64,000 bases of DNA from Aliiroseovarius sp. PrR006 (GTDB lineage Bacteria; Pseudomonadota; Alphaproteobacteria; Rhodobacterales; Rhodobacteraceae): the NCBI RefSeq assembly GCF_010500215.1, contig NZ_JAAGOY010000004.1:124001-188000 (forward strand). Direction: 5' to 3'. Positions 17,549-27,202 of this stretch are shown here, piece after piece. Position 1 is the stretch's first letter. Each line of letters starts with the position of its first letter. A program made the position numbers and the translations under genes. The notes below the pieces were generated by a model, which searched no databases, had not been told where the DNA came from, and was given only the letters and a program-made list of their open reading frames with translations.

Positions 17549-19033
17549 TTACTCCGCCGCCTTCAGCTCGAACCCTTTTTCAATCTGGTCCGCAGGCGTC
17601 ACCGGATATTCGCCCGAGAAACATGCGTCGCAATATTGCGGGCAGTCTTTCTTGCGGCCTTCCGCTTCACCAACGGCGCGGTAAAGCCCGTCGAGCGAGA
17701 TGAATTTCAGGCTGTCGACTTTCAGATGTTCGCACATCTCGTCTTCAGTCATTTTGGCTGCCAGCAGTTTCTCGCGATTGGGCGTGTCGACGCCATAGAA
17801 ACAGGGCCATGCGGTGGGGGGGCTAGCGATGCGGAAGTGGACTTCCTTGGCGCCTGCATCCAGCAGCATGTCCTTGATCTTGCGCGTCGTGGTGCCGCGC
17901 ACCACGCTGTCATCGACAAGCACGACGCGTTTGCCGCGGATCAGCGCGCGGTTCACGTTCAATTTCAGACGCACACCCATGTTGCGGATCTGCTCGGTCG
18001 GCTCGATAAAGGTCCGGCCCATATACTGGTTGCGGATGATCCCCAGTGCATAGGGAATGCCGCTTTCCTGACTGTAACCGATCGCCGACGGCACACCGCT
18101 ATCCGGGATCGGGCAAACCAGATCCGCATCAACCGGGGTTTCACGGGCCAGTTCCACACCGATCTGGCGGCGGGTTTCATAGACCGAGCGGCCACCATAA
18201 ATGCTGTCCGGACGCGAGAAATAGACGTGTTCAAAGATACAGAATTTCGAGGGCTGCGGGCGGAATGGGAAGCTGCTGTCCACGCCTTCGTCGGTGATCA
18301 CGACCATCTCGCCCGGCTCGATCTCGCGAATAAACTCGGCGCCGATGATGTCCAGCGCGCAGGTTTCCGATGACAGAACCCAGCCTTCACCCAGTTTGCC
18401 CAGCACCAGCGGACGCACCCCGTGTGGGTCGCGCACGCCCATCAGCTTGGTACGGGTCATGGCAACGACCGAGAACGCGCCTTCCACCCGGCGCAGCGCG
18501 TCTTCCATCCGCTCGGGGATGGTGCGTTGCAGCGAGCGGGCCATCAGGTGAATGATGCATTCACTGTCCGACGAGCTTTGGAAGATCGAACCGCGCTCGA
18601 TCAGTTCCTTACGCAGGGCGTCGGCATTGGTGATGTTGCCGTTATGTGCAATCGCGGCACCGCCCATCGAGAACTCGCCAAAGAAAGGCTGCACATCGCG
18701 GATGACGGCGCCTTTCGACCCAGCGGTAGAATAGCGGACGTGGCCAATCGACAGCGGACCCGGCAGGGTCTCCATCACGCTGGCCTTGGTGAAGTTGTCG
18801 CGGACATAGCCAAAACGACGGGCCGAGTTGAAACCTTCAACCGGGTCGTGGCAGACGATGCCGCCAGCCTCTTGTCCCCGGTGTTGCAGGGCGTGCAGGC
18901 CAAGCGCGACGAAGTTGGCAGCGTCTTTCAGGCCGACTACGCCGAATACGCCGCACTCCTCCTTCAGCTTGTCGTCATCAAACGGATGCGCAAATGGCAT
19001 GGTAGAGGGGCAGGCGGGCGAGGTGTCGGACAT
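17549..19033 (-). CDS. purF: Amidophosphoribosyltransferase
   Basis: A 494-residue enzyme making 5-phosphoribosylamine from PRPP and glutamine, the first step of purine synthesis. The propeptide ends at KLKEE before the nucleophile Cys27 (CGVFGVVG), which becomes the N-terminus after processing. VVLVDDSVVRGTT is the PRPP-binding loop. Cysteines in FCIFEHVYFSRPDS, WPCFYGVDTP and CDACFSGEYP match the four [4Fe-4S] ligands of the Bacillus-type enzyme, so an oxygen-sensitive cluster is expected. The start at 19033 is one of several; ATG 19000 or 19099 are possible and change only the propeptide. It is preceded by cvpA, as in enterobacteria. Confidence 0.93.
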   Translation of the reverse strand: MSDTSPACPSTMPFAHPFDDDKLKEECGVFGVVGLKDAANFVALGLHALQHRGQEAGGIVCHDPVEGFNSARRFGYVRDNFTKASVMETLPGPLSIGHVRYSTAGSKGAVIRDVQPFFGEFSMGGAAIAHNGNITNADALRKELIERGSIFQSSSDSECIIHLMARSLQRTIPERMEDALRRVEGAFSVVAMTRTKLMGVRDPHGVRPLVLGKLGEGWVLSSETCALDIIGAEFIREIEPGEMVVITDEGVDSSFPFRPQPSKFCIFEHVYFSRPDSIYGGRSVYETRRQIGVELARETPVDADLVCPIPDSGVPSAIGYSQESGIPYALGIIRNQYMGRTFIEPTEQIRNMGVRLKLNVNRALIRGKRVVLVDDSVVRGTTTRKIKDMLLDAGAKEVHFRIASPPTAWPCFYGVDTPNREKLLAAKMTEDEMCEHLKVDSLKFISLDGLYRAVGEAEGRKKDCPQYCDACFSGEYPVTPADQIEKGFELKAAE

Positions 19034-19136
19034 GAGCAGCGGTCTCCGATTCCGTGGCGTTGGGCCTCTCTTACTGGAGAGGCTGCGCCATGTCATCAAA
19101 CTATCACAGTGCTGAGGCGATTAATTCTGCCCCCTG

Positions 19137-19167
19137 AAACGAAACAACGCGCCCGGGGGCGCGTTGT
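19137..19167 (-). terminator. Hairpin between cvpA and purF
   Basis: A perfect 10-bp inverted repeat, ACAACGCGCC/GGCGCGTTGT, with a 4-base loop, just past the cvpA stop on the minus strand. The tail (TTTCGTTTC) is only partly T-rich, so termination may be incomplete, allowing some read-through into purF. Confidence 0.55.
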
Positions 19168-19174
19168 GATTGGA

Positions 19175-19756
19175 TCAGCTTTCGGTCTCAGTGGTTGGCA
19201 ATCCGCCCGAACAGGCACCGACCAGCTCTTCGTATTTGCCGACGATCCAGCCGGGGGCGTCCTCGGGGATCTGTTCGTTGATGCGATCCTGCGTGCGGGC
19301 AAAGATCTTGGCGGTGCGGCTGTCATCCACCATCGGGATGGTGTCGGTCGTCACGATCCGGTCATAGACCACCAGCGCAATCGCCACCAGAACAAGGCCG
19401 CGCAGCACGCCGAAGATGAAGCCAAGCGCCTGATCCAGCCCACCAAGCGCCGAGCGCTGCACGGCCGAGGAAAAGAGCGGCGTAAAGATCGACACGACCA
19501 CAAGCGCCAAGGCAAAGACGCCGGCGAAAGCTGCGATCATCGACAACTCGCAGCTGTCCGAGATGAAGTCTTTCAGAACCGGGATTTCCTTGATCAGCGG
19601 CAAGGCACGCGGGGCAAAGATATAGGCCAGAACGGCTGCTGCGATCCAACCCAGGATCGACATGCCTTCGCGCACGAACCCGCGCGAATAAGCCAGAATT
19701 GCCGAGATAAGAATGACCGCTGCCACGATCCCGTCAATCAGCGTGAAACCTTCCAT
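19175..19756 (-). CDS. CvpA family membrane protein
   Basis: A 193-residue inner-membrane protein with four hydrophobic segments in the first 150 residues and a polar C-terminal tail, matching the CvpA family (colicin V production/envelope function). The DGIV...AYSRGFVREG region after the first helix is typical. ATG 19756 gives MEGFTLIDGIV; a GTG nine bases upstream would add three residues. It lies upstream of purF in the same orientation, the same pairing seen in Escherichia coli, but an inverted repeat separates the two. Its molecular role is unknown. Confidence 0.88.
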   Translation of the reverse strand: MEGFTLIDGIVAAVILISAILAYSRGFVREGMSILGWIAAAVLAYIFAPRALPLIKEIPVLKDFISDSCELSMIAAFAGVFALALVVVSIFTPLFSSAVQRSALGGLDQALGFIFGVLRGLVLVAIALVVYDRIVTTDTIPMVDDSRTAKIFARTQDRINEQIPEDAPGWIVGKYEELVGACSGGLPTTETES

Positions 19757-19807
19757 TGTCGTCACTTCGGTTCGGGTCTTGGCCCGATACCGTCCCTGTT
19801 GTTGAGC

Positions 19808-21175
19808 CTATCCGGCCCCGAATATGTCTCCGACGAACCCGGTCAGGTCCGACATCTTTTGTATGCTCAGCCCGGAGCCCGAGCCGGTTTTGCTGCGTGT
19901 TGGCGCTATCGCAGATGTGAAACCAAGTTTTTGCGCTTCTTTCAACCGGTTTTCGGTCTGGCCTACAGGTCTCAGCGCTCCTGATAGACTGATTTCGCCA
20001 AAAACCACAGTGTCTTTGGGGATCGAGGCATCCTCGCGCGCGGAAAGTAGCGCCGCCGCCACAGCCAGATCCGCTGCGGGTTCCGAGATTTTCATGCCGC
20101 CGGCGACGTTTAGATAGACGTCGAGCCCTGCAAAGGGGATGCCACAGCGCGCTTCCAGTACTGCGAGGATCATGGCCAAGCGGCCGCTATCCCATCCCAG
20201 AACCGACCGGCGCGGTTGCGAGTGCGGAGAGGGCGCGACCAACGCCTGAAGTTCGACCAGTACCGGGCGGGTGCCTTCGATGCCTGCAAAGACCACCGAT
20301 CCGGGGGCCGGGTCTTCGCGGTCAGACAGAAACAGGGCCGATGGGTTCACGACCTCGGACAAGCCTCCGCCGGTCATTTCAAATACGCCGATCTCGTCCG
20401 CTGGACCGAAACGGTTCTTCACGGCGCGCAGGATGCGGAACTGGTGGCCGCGCTCGCCTTCGAAATAGAGCACTGTGTCGACCATGTGTTCGACCACGCG
20501 GGGGCCAGCGATCTGACCTTCTTTGGTGACGTGGCCTACCAGAATAACGGAAATCCCGCGCTTCTTGGCGAACGTTGTCAGCTCATGCGCGGCGGCGCGG
20601 ACCTGACTGACGGATCCCGGTGCGCTGTCGACATTGTCGGCCCACATGGTCTGAATTGAGTCGATGATCGCAAGCGCAGGACGTTCAGCATCCAGCGTCG
20701 TCATGATATCGCGCAGATTGGTTTCGGCGGCCAGCCGGACCGGCGCGTCGGTCAATCCCAACCGCTGCGCGCGCATGCGGACTTGGGCCGAGGCTTCTTC
20801 ACCTGAGACATAGATCGTGGGCAGGCCTGCTTGCGCGAAACGTGCAGCAGCTTGCAGAAGCAGGGTCGACTTCCCGATGCCAGGATCGCCGCCCACAAGG
20901 ATGGCCGAGCCGGGCACCAGACCGCCACCCAAGACGCGGTCCAGTTCGCCCATGCCGCATTCGGTGCGTGGCGGCGGGGCTTCTTCGGTAGAGAGATCGG
21001 TCAGCGCAATCGACGCGCCGCGTTTGCCGCCCAAGGATTTCGAGGCAGGGCCCGCGCTTAGCGGTGTGTCCTCAGATATCGTGTTCCATTCACCGCATGC
21101 CTCGCAACGACCGGACCATTTCGAAGAGCTGGCCCCGCAGGCCGAGCAAGTATAAATTTTCTGAGCTTTTGCCAT
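19808..21175 (-). CDS. radA: DNA repair protein RadA
   Basis: A 455-residue RecA-like ATPase and branch-migration factor in homologous recombination. An N-terminal zinc finger has cysteine pairs CSAC and CEAC (about residues 10-27), the Walker A is GGDPGIGKSTLL, and the RadA-specific KNRFG motif is present (VKNRFGPADEIG). The C-terminal Lon-like domain runs to the end. It sits at the head of the minus-strand group with cvpA and purF, separated from cvpA by about 50 bases, and the PqiA-like gene lies 55 bases upstream. Confidence 0.95.
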   Translation of the reverse strand: MAKAQKIYTCSACGASSSKWSGRCEACGEWNTISEDTPLSAGPASKSLGGKRGASIALTDLSTEEAPPPRTECGMGELDRVLGGGLVPGSAILVGGDPGIGKSTLLLQAAARFAQAGLPTIYVSGEEASAQVRMRAQRLGLTDAPVRLAAETNLRDIMTTLDAERPALAIIDSIQTMWADNVDSAPGSVSQVRAAAHELTTFAKKRGISVILVGHVTKEGQIAGPRVVEHMVDTVLYFEGERGHQFRILRAVKNRFGPADEIGVFEMTGGGLSEVVNPSALFLSDREDPAPGSVVFAGIEGTRPVLVELQALVAPSPHSQPRRSVLGWDSGRLAMILAVLEARCGIPFAGLDVYLNVAGGMKISEPAADLAVAAALLSAREDASIPKDTVVFGEISLSGALRPVGQTENRLKEAQKLGFTSAIAPTRSKTGSGSGLSIQKMSDLTGFVGDIFGAG

Positions 21176-21230
21176 GCGGAATTTCTGCCCGGTTGGGGCT
21201 GCGTGCGCAAGGGGGTAGGTGGCTGCCGCG

Positions 21231-21671
21231 TCAGGCTTTTTGCCGTTTCGCGGTGGCGAAGCTGAGCGCGATCGAGGTCAGGATGCAGGCAGTGAACAGA
21301 TACAAGCCCCAGCCGGTCTCGATCTTCGCCAAGCCCACGCCTTTTACGATAACGATATAGAGCGCGATCAGGAAGATATCTGCCATCGCGAGTTTGCCCA
21401 TGATGTTGAACGTGGGCAGCATCCGGCGGCGCATCATGCCAAATTGGATGAGCGCCAGCCCGAGTACCTTCATGATCGGGGCAAAGACCGCAAAGAATGT
21501 GACGAGCAGGGCCAGCAAAACGTCTGTCTCCCACAGCGCCTGTAGGCCCGAGACGACGCTGACCTCTTTTAGGCCGAAAAGCGGCAGGTTGATGCCGGCA
21601 TGCATGAGGGGTGCGAACCACGCGATAGGGAAGGCGATGAGGAGGGCGAGGTTGAGGTAACGCAGTTTCAT
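21231..21671 (-). CDS. Paraquat-inducible protein A-like membrane protein
   Basis: A 146-residue integral membrane protein with four predicted spans. The block LALIQFGMMRRRMLPTFNIM and the following LAMADIFLIALYIV resemble the core of PqiA/LetA proteins, which in enterobacteria work with MCE-domain PqiB/LetB in lipid transport across the periplasm. This one is a single short module without the cysteine motifs of full-length PqiA. I chose ATG 21671; an ATG at 21716 is also possible and neither has a clear ribosome site. No MCE gene is adjacent, but an mlaF-mlaE pair lies just downstream. Confidence 0.75.
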   Translation of the reverse strand: MKLRYLNLALLIAFPIAWFAPLMHAGINLPLFGLKEVSVVSGLQALWETDVLLALLVTFFAVFAPIMKVLGLALIQFGMMRRRMLPTFNIMGKLAMADIFLIALYIVIVKGVGLAKIETGWGLYLFTACILTSIALSFATAKRQKA

Positions 21672-21752
21672 GAGGACTATGAAAGCTCTCTTGATCGAAT
21701 TCTCAAGTGGTGACATCGGGGAGAAACGTTGAATTCTTCCCGCTTGAACTCG

Positions 21753-22499
21753 CTATCTCACCGCCTCAATCGGTCCCTCAGCATTGCCCGAGATGAACTG
21801 CGTCACATAAGGGTCACCCGAGTTGTCCATGTCACCCACTGGCCCGGTCCACTGGATCTTACCCCCGTGTAGCATTGCCACATGGTCGGCAATCACGCGG
21901 ACCGATGACATGTCGTGTGTGATGGTCATGGCGGTGGCGCCCATTTCGACCACAATCTCGCGGATCAGGTCGTTGATGACGCCGGACATGATCGGATCGA
22001 GGCCGGTGGTGGGTTCGTCGAAGAAGATGATCTCGGGCTCGGCGGCGATGGCGCGGGCAAGGCCGACGCGTTTTTGCATGCCGCCCGACAGCTCGGCCGG
22101 GAACAGGTCGGCCACGTCGGGCGTCAGACCCACGCGGCGCAGCTTCTCGATCGCGATTTCACGCGCTTCTTCCTTGGGCTTGGCAAGCGATCCGCGCAAC
22201 AGGCGGAAGGCGACGTTTTGCCAGACGGGCAGGCTGTCAAACAGCGCACCACCTTGGAAGAGCATGCCGAAGCGCGCCAGAAAGGCGTCTCGCTCGACTT
22301 TCGAGGTGTCTTCGCCGTCCAGTGTGATGGATCCGCTGTCTTGCACCATCAGGCCCAGAATGCATTTCAACAGCACCGATTTCCCGGTGCCGGACCCGCC
22401 AATGATCACCATGCTTTCGCCGCGGTTGATGGTCAGGTTTACCCCATCCAGAACACGTTTCGGGCCAAAGGCTTTGTGGACGTTTGTAAGTTCAATCAT
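21753..22499 (-). CDS. mlaF: MlaF-like lipid transport ABC ATPase
   Basis: A 248-residue ABC ATPase. Walker A is GGSGTGKS at residues 34-41, the signature LSGGMQKR is in mid-protein, and FFDEPTTGLDPIMSG carries Walker B. The GLDPIMSG and LIREIV continuation is typical of the MlaF/MkL branch that drives phospholipid transport between the membranes. Its ATG overlaps the permease stop by four bases. An MCE-domain protein (MlaD) that would be expected as a third partner is not in the window. Confidence 0.88.
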   Translation of the reverse strand: MIELTNVHKAFGPKRVLDGVNLTINRGESMVIIGGSGTGKSVLLKCILGLMVQDSGSITLDGEDTSKVERDAFLARFGMLFQGGALFDSLPVWQNVAFRLLRGSLAKPKEEAREIAIEKLRRVGLTPDVADLFPAELSGGMQKRVGLARAIAAEPEIIFFDEPTTGLDPIMSGVINDLIREIVVEMGATAMTITHDMSSVRVIADHVAMLHGGKIQWTGPVGDMDNSGDPYVTQFISGNAEGPIEAVR

Positions 22500-23281
22500 G
22501 TGGCAAAAAAGAAGCTGGTGAGAAGGAAGTTGGCGGCAAGGATCAGAACGGCGGCGGCCTCGACCGAGGTTTTGGTGGCGCGACCCACGCCCTGCGCACC
22601 GCGACCCGAGCGCATCCCGTGATAGCAGCCCATCACGGCGGCGATAAAGCCAAAGGCCGCGCCCTTGATCAGCGAGGACACGATGTCGGACATCTCAAGG
22701 AAGTTCCACGTGTTGTTCAGATAAGGTCCGATGGCAAACCCAAGCTGCTTGGTGCCGACAAGGAAGCCCCCCATGATGCCGATGACGTCGCCGATGCCGA
22801 CCAAAAGCGGCACGACCAGTGTGGCGGCCAGCACGCGTGGGGCTGTCAGGTATTTCATCGGGTGGGTCGACAGGGTGACGAGGGCGTCAATCTGTTCGGT
22901 CACTTTCATGGTGGCGATTTCAGCGGCGATGGATGACGTCACGCGGGCGGCAATCATCAGGCCGACCAACACCGGGCCAAGCTCGCGCACCATGCCGATG
23001 GCGACGATCTGGGGCACCACGGCCTCGGCCGAGAAGCGTTGTCCGCCGGAGTAGATTTGTAATGCCAGCGCCGCGCCAGTGAAGATCGCGGTCAGGCCCA
23101 CAACGGGCAGGCTGAAATAGCCGATATTCAGGATCGCGGTCAGAAACTCGCGCGGGTAAAAGGGGGGGCGGACGATATGGGCGATGGATTGGCCCGCAAA
23201 GATCGCTACGCGCCCGACAAGCGCCAGAAACCCAAGGGTCACACGCCCAATGGTGGCCAAGGGTTTGGTTACGGCATTCAT
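22496..23281 (-). CDS. mlaE: MlaE-like lipid transport ABC permease
   Basis: A 261-residue inner-membrane permease of the MlaE/YrbE family, with five or six hydrophobic segments. Family landmarks include [20 protein letters not shown] and [20 protein letters not shown]. With MlaF it forms the ABC part of a system that keeps outer-membrane lipid asymmetry. The gene is sandwiched by ATGA overlaps: upstream with alr and downstream with the ATPase, which indicates tight translational coupling of three genes. Confidence 0.9.
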   Translation of the reverse strand: MNAVTKPLATIGRVTLGFLALVGRVAIFAGQSIAHIVRPPFYPREFLTAILNIGYFSLPVVGLTAIFTGAALALQIYSGGQRFSAEAVVPQIVAIGMVRELGPVLVGLMIAARVTSSIAAEIATMKVTEQIDALVTLSTHPMKYLTAPRVLAATLVVPLLVGIGDVIGIMGGFLVGTKQLGFAIGPYLNNTWNFLEMSDIVSSLIKGAAFGFIAAVMGCYHGMRSGRGAQGVGRATKTSVEAAAVLILAANFLLTSFFFAT

Positions 23282-24327
23282 GCGCGGCCCCGTGCATAGT
23301 GGCGGTGATAGCGGTGGCCCAACTGGGTCAGGAATTCATAGCCAATGGTGCCCGCGATCTCGGCCAGATCATCGACGGTCTGCTGGTCAGAGAGCATGGT
23401 CATCGTTTTCGGTGTCTCACGCAGATGCGTCACATCCACACCGATCATATCCATCGAAACGCGGCCCAGAATGGGGCAGGGCGTGTCCTCGAAGAACATC
23501 ACGGCTTGGTTCGACAGGTGGCGGTTCAACCCATCGGCATATCCCGCCGCAACGGTCGCCACGCGCGAGGGCCGTTCGGCGCGCCAGGTGTTCGAATAGC
23601 CCACAGTCTCGCCTTCCGCGACATCGCGGATCTGGATGACGGGCAGGTCCAGATGGATGACGGTCTTAGCGTCCTCGAACGGGAAGCCGCCATAGAGGCC
23701 GATGCCCGGGCGGGTTAGATCAAAGTGATAGTCAGGCCCTAGAAGGATGCCGCCGGTGGCTGCAAGGCTCCGTGGCACTTGAACCCCGTCGGTCATATCG
23801 TGGAAGGCCGACAATTGCTGGTGGTTCATCGGGTGATCAGGATCATCGGCACAGGCCAGATGGCTCATGATCAGGCGCGGGTTCTGAGGTAGCAAGATGT
23901 CGCGCAGGGCGGCCCATTCGGCGGGCTCCATCCCCAGACGATTCATGCCGGTGTCCAGTTGAATGCCAAACGGGTGGCCGGGCAGGGCTTCGAGATGGCG
24001 GGTCACTTGCTCGACCGAGTTCAGCATCGGCACAAGGCCCAGATCGTGGACCATATCCGTGTCGCCAGACATGTGGCCGGAAAAGACGCTGATTTCAGGG
24101 CCGGGGCCAAGCGCCTCGCGCAGGTCAGCCCCTTCTTCAGCGGCGGCGACGAAGAAGCGCCGTGCGCCGGCTGCGGCCAATGCGCGTCCAACTTTGCCCA
24201 CGCCAAGCCCATAGGCGTCGGCTTTTACCACGGCAGCGGTCTGAACCTCTGCCCCACTTTTTGCATCCAGCGCCCGCCAGTTTGCGACCACTGCATCCAG
24301 ATCAATTGTCAGTCTGCCCGTACTCAT
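23278..24327 (-). CDS. alr: Alanine racemase
   Basis: A 349-residue pyridoxal-phosphate enzyme converting L- to D-alanine for peptidoglycan. Lys35 in [10 protein letters not shown] is the cofactor Schiff-base residue, and the second catalytic Tyr lies in [26 protein letters not shown]-like sequence ([10 protein letters not shown]) is the usual C-terminal signature. It is the first gene of the alr-mlaE-mlaF run and overlaps mlaE by four bases. Coupling a cell-wall precursor enzyme to a lipid transport pair is a gene-order fact here; a functional link is inference. Confidence 0.93.
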   Translation of the reverse strand: MSTGRLTIDLDAVVANWRALDAKSGAEVQTAAVVKADAYGLGVGKVGRALAAAGARRFFVAAAEEGADLREALGPGPEISVFSGHMSGDTDMVHDLGLVPMLNSVEQVTRHLEALPGHPFGIQLDTGMNRLGMEPAEWAALRDILLPQNPRLIMSHLACADDPDHPMNHQQLSAFHDMTDGVQVPRSLAATGGILLGPDYHFDLTRPGIGLYGGFPFEDAKTVIHLDLPVIQIRDVAEGETVGYSNTWRAERPSRVATVAAGYADGLNRHLSNQAVMFFEDTPCPILGRVSMDMIGVDVTHLRETPKTMTMLSDQQTVDDLAEIAGTIGYEFLTQLGHRYHRHYARGRA

Positions 24328-24418
24328 ACAGGGGTTTTTGACGGTGCGGTGGCCCGGGTCAAGGTAAAAAGCGGGCGCTGTGCACCCACATGCGGATTTC
24401 GCCTGTCAGTTCGCTGTG

Positions 24419-25633
24419 TCAGTCGGCCAATACGGTCTCGATATGGCTGGAGCTTTCAAGCGTGCGATGCACCGGGCAGCGATCGGCGATTTCCAGAAGG
24501 CGCTGACGCTGATCGGCGTCCAGCTCGCCGGTCAGGTGGATCTTACGGCGGAACGTGTCGATCCGGTTCTTTGCCCCGGTTTCAGCGTCCTGTGCGTGGA
24601 CCTTATCATGGCAGACTTCAACACGGACATGATCCAGCGGCCAGCCCTTGCGCCGGGCATACATGCGGATCGTCATCGAGGTGCAGGCGCCAAGCCCCGC
24701 AGACAGGAAGCCATAGGGCGACATGCCCTTGTTGGTGCCACCATAGGCAAGGGGTTCGTCCGCTAGGGTGTGATGTTTTGGGCCGGACTGGATGTCTTGC
24801 AAAAAGCCGCGCGGATCGGCCTCGGATACGCGCACGATGCCCTCGGGCGCGCCGATGGGCGGGGCGGGCGGGGCGAGGTTTACGTATTTCGTGGCCCATG
24901 TGGCGATTACCTCGGCCACGTACTCGGCATCGCTGGCGCGGCTGATCAGGTGATCAGCGTCGTCCAGCGTGATGAAACTTTTGGGATGCTTGGCCCCCAT
25001 GAAGAGCGTCGCCGCATTGTCGATCGATACGATCTGGTCGCGCGGGGCGTGCAGGACCAGAAGGGCCGCGTTCAGCGTTTGCAGGGCCTCGTCCAGCTGA
25101 TGTTCGCGCACATCTTCGACAAAACCAGATCCGATGCGGAAGGGGCGACCACCCAGACAAACTTCGGCGGCACCATCTGAGGCGATGTCGGGCAGAGCGT
25201 GCTCGAAATTCTCGATCACATGCGAGGGGTCCGCTGGCGCCCCGATGGTGACGACCGCCTGGATGTCCGACAGGTGGGACGCCGCCTTGATCACGGCCGC
25301 CCCACCAAGAGAGTGACCGATCAACAGGGCGGGTGGGTAGCCGCGAGCGCGTAACGCCTCGGCCGCACTTTCCAAATCGCGCACGTTCGAGGTGAAGCTG
25401 GTGTTCTCGAAATCCCCGTCCGAGTGGCCAAGGCCAGTGAAGTCGAACCGCAGAACCGCAATGCCAAGCGCGGCCAGCCGTGCCGAGATCCGACGCGCAG
25501 CCGCGATGTCCTTGCCGCAAGTGAAGCAATGGGCAAACAGGGCCGTGGCCAGATGGGGGCCATCCGGTAGGTCCAAACGCGCGGCAAGATCATGACCGGA
25601 ATGTCCGGGGAAGGTGAACTTTTCGGTCGGCAT
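24419..25633 (-). CDS. Alpha/beta-hydrolase fused to OsmC-like domain
   Basis: A 404-residue fusion. Residues 1-255 form an alpha/beta-hydrolase with the nucleophile motif GHSLGG (Ser108). Residues about 270-404 form an OsmC/Ohr-type thiol peroxidase domain with Cys317 (GACTSMT) and Cys386 (RCPVHRT) as the likely peroxidatic and resolving cysteines. This two-domain form is a known family whose substrates are not well defined; peroxide or hydroperoxide defence is likely. ATG 25633 follows an AGGAG site; a longer frame reaching 25885 would add an unlikely 84-residue leader. The gene is divergent from the HODM-like gene. Confidence 0.88.
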   Translation of the reverse strand: MPTEKFTFPGHSGHDLAARLDLPDGPHLATALFAHCFTCGKDIAAARRISARLAALGIAVLRFDFTGLGHSDGDFENTSFTSNVRDLESAAEALRARGYPPALLIGHSLGGAAVIKAASHLSDIQAVVTIGAPADPSHVIENFEHALPDIASDGAAEVCLGGRPFRIGSGFVEDVREHQLDEALQTLNAALLVLHAPRDQIVSIDNAATLFMGAKHPKSFITLDDADHLISRASDAEYVAEVIATWATKYVNLAPPAPPIGAPEGIVRVSEADPRGFLQDIQSGPKHHTLADEPLAYGGTNKGMSPYGFLSAGLGACTSMTIRMYARRKGWPLDHVRVEVCHDKVHAQDAETGAKNRIDTFRRKIHLTGELDADQRQRLLEIADRCPVHRTLESSSHIETVLAD

Positions 25634-25867
25634 GGGGGCTCCTGTCGTGATCGGCAATGTCAGGGCGGTCGTTGCTTTTGACTGATCTGACGGAATTGAA
25701 GTGGTCCGACGAAGGTGGCGCGCGGTGGGCAAAGGGGCAAGAGGCGCGGCGGCAAGCTCACGCAAGGGTGAAGAAATGTAGGTTCGGGTGAAACGCGCCT
25801 CAGTTAGCACTTGCACCGCCAGAGCTTGCCACGCACAGTCCGGCCGGTCATTCACTGAGGGATGCAA

Positions 25868-26644
25868 ATGGTCGAGATCTGTCAAAACGAGCTACCGGTT
25901 CTGCCATGGGCAGATCCGAAAACTGCACGGCTTCCGGGGTTAAATCCGGTCACGCCGGGGCAATGGCTACAGATTGACGATGCTTATAGCGCGCAAATGG
26001 CGCACCGGCTGTCTCTGATGAAAGCGCATGGCGCGCGCGTCCATAAGTTGTCCGACGGCGCCCGCGCAGCAGCCGAGGAACTGCTTGAAGACGTGTTGGC
26101 GGAACTGTCGGACATAGAAGGGTTCGAGGTTCAAGAGGATGAGGTGCACTGCCCTGATGGGCGTTTGGTGCAATTGGATTGGTCCCAACCACTTTTGACG
26201 CTAGGCGCGCTGGTGCAGGAGGACTTCGTCATCATGCAAAAACAGGGCGAAGAGCATGTGATGACGGGTGCCATCCTCTGTTTTCCGGCCAGTTGGTCGC
26301 TTGAGCAGAAGTTTCTGAAACCACTGGTGAAAATACACATACCTGTCGATGCCTACACCCCCGATGTCGCCAGGAGGGTCCAACGCCTGTTTGATGGCAT
26401 TCAAGTTGCGCGTCCAATGTGGCGGGCGAACTATTTGTTCTACAACGATCCCGAGCTGCATCAGCCGCGTCGGGAAGAAGAACGTCGTAGTTATGACGCG
26501 AGCCGCCCCAATTGGTTGCGAGTCGAGCGACAGAGTATGAAGCGACTTGCGAAAACGGGTGCGGTGATCTTTTCGATCCATACCTATGTGGTGGCACAGC
26601 CAAGGTTGGATGCGTTGGGGATCACACTGCCAGAACGTGAATGA
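25868..26644 (+). CDS. HODM alpha-subunit-like protein (DUF3445)
   Basis: A 258-residue protein of the DUF3445 family, now described as heme-dependent oxidative N-demethylase alpha-subunit-like. Members are found in methylamine oxidation in some marine bacteria, where further subunits lie alongside. Here none of those partners is nearby, so the substrate is open. Visible landmarks are LPWADPKTARLPGLNP near the start and the Arg-rich C-terminal part RPNWLRVERQSMKRL with a conserved FSIHTYVV. I chose ATG 25868, six bases after GAGGG; the ATG at 25862 sits too close to that site. It is divergent from the OsmC fusion. Confidence 0.8.
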   Translation: MVEICQNELPVLPWADPKTARLPGLNPVTPGQWLQIDDAYSAQMAHRLSLMKAHGARVHKLSDGARAAAEELLEDVLAELSDIEGFEVQEDEVHCPDGRLVQLDWSQPLLTLGALVQEDFVIMQKQGEEHVMTGAILCFPASWSLEQKFLKPLVKIHIPVDAYTPDVARRVQRLFDGIQVARPMWRANYLFYNDPELHQPRREEERRSYDASRPNWLRVERQSMKRLAKTGAVIFSIHTYVVAQPRLDALGITLPERE

Positions 26645-26782
26645 TCAGCGTTCCTTGAGCAAATAAGCGCGGTTTTACTGAATTTTGCGCGCCAATATTC
26701 ATAGTTTAGACAAAATTTGTAGCTTAAAGCTAGGTATGCCCGACGGGCAGATATCGCGAGTGAACATGGAGCGGGAAAAATT

Positions 26783-27040
26783 ATGAAAAAACTTACTTTG
26801 GTGATGGCAATTGCGGCCACCGGCGTGATGGCAGGTTGTGTCGACAAATCGGCATATGAAAGTAACCCGGTGCAAGTGAAGACCAAACAGGGTGTTGTGA
26901 CCTGTCAGCTGTATACTCGTGACCGTGTGCAGTGGGATGAAGCGATTGCCGTTCCTGCTGGTATGACGAAGGCCGAAGGTGACGCAATTTGCATTCAGGA
27001 AGGGCATCGCCAGTACAACGCAGCACATAACCGCGTCTGA
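26783..27040 (+). CDS. Small lipoprotein of unknown function
   Basis: An 85-residue secreted protein with a lipoprotein signal peptide: hydrophobic residues 4-17 and lipobox VMAGC, lipidated at Cys19. The mature part of about 66 residues contains two further Cys (near 48 and 74) that could form a disulfide, and no domain that I recognise. It is preceded by an AT-rich region and followed by a strong intrinsic terminator, so it is a single-gene transcript. Function unknown. Confidence 0.75.
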   Translation: MKKLTLVMAIAATGVMAGCVDKSAYESNPVQVKTKQGVVTCQLYTRDRVQWDEAIAVPAGMTKAEGDAICIQEGHRQYNAAHNRV

Positions 27041-27096
27041 GCGAGCTGTTAATCCCAGCCAATATTAGGGTTTCGATTATCGAGACTGCAGTGAAG

Positions 27097-27122
27097 AAGG
27101 CGCCGGGTTTGGCGCCTTTTTT
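27097..27122 (+). terminator. Intrinsic terminator of the small lipoprotein gene
   Basis: An AAGGCGCC/GGCGCCTT stem (27097-27104, 27111-27118) with loop GGGTTT, merging into a run of six T residues (27117-27122). It lies about 55 bases beyond the stop codon. Confidence 0.88.
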
Positions 27123-27154
27123 GTTGCCTAGATGAAGCGAAAAGCATGGTGAAC

Positions 27155-27184
27155 GAAAAAGGGCACTGTAAACGGTGCCCTTTT
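27155..27184 (-). terminator. Intrinsic terminator of glnA
   Basis: Read on the minus strand, a GGGCAC/GTGCCC stem (27161-27166, 27175-27180) with flanking A/T pairs and a loop of about eight bases is followed by five T residues. It is 20 bases past the glnA stop, facing the terminator of the convergent lipoprotein gene. Confidence 0.85.
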
Positions 27185-27202
27185 CCATATATTTTTCTGG
27201 GA

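Noticed and set aside
18422-19984. A plus-strand frame antisense to purF, cvpA and radA
   Set aside because: It crosses three clear genes and intergenic gaps, has no domain, and its composition mirrors the sense strand.
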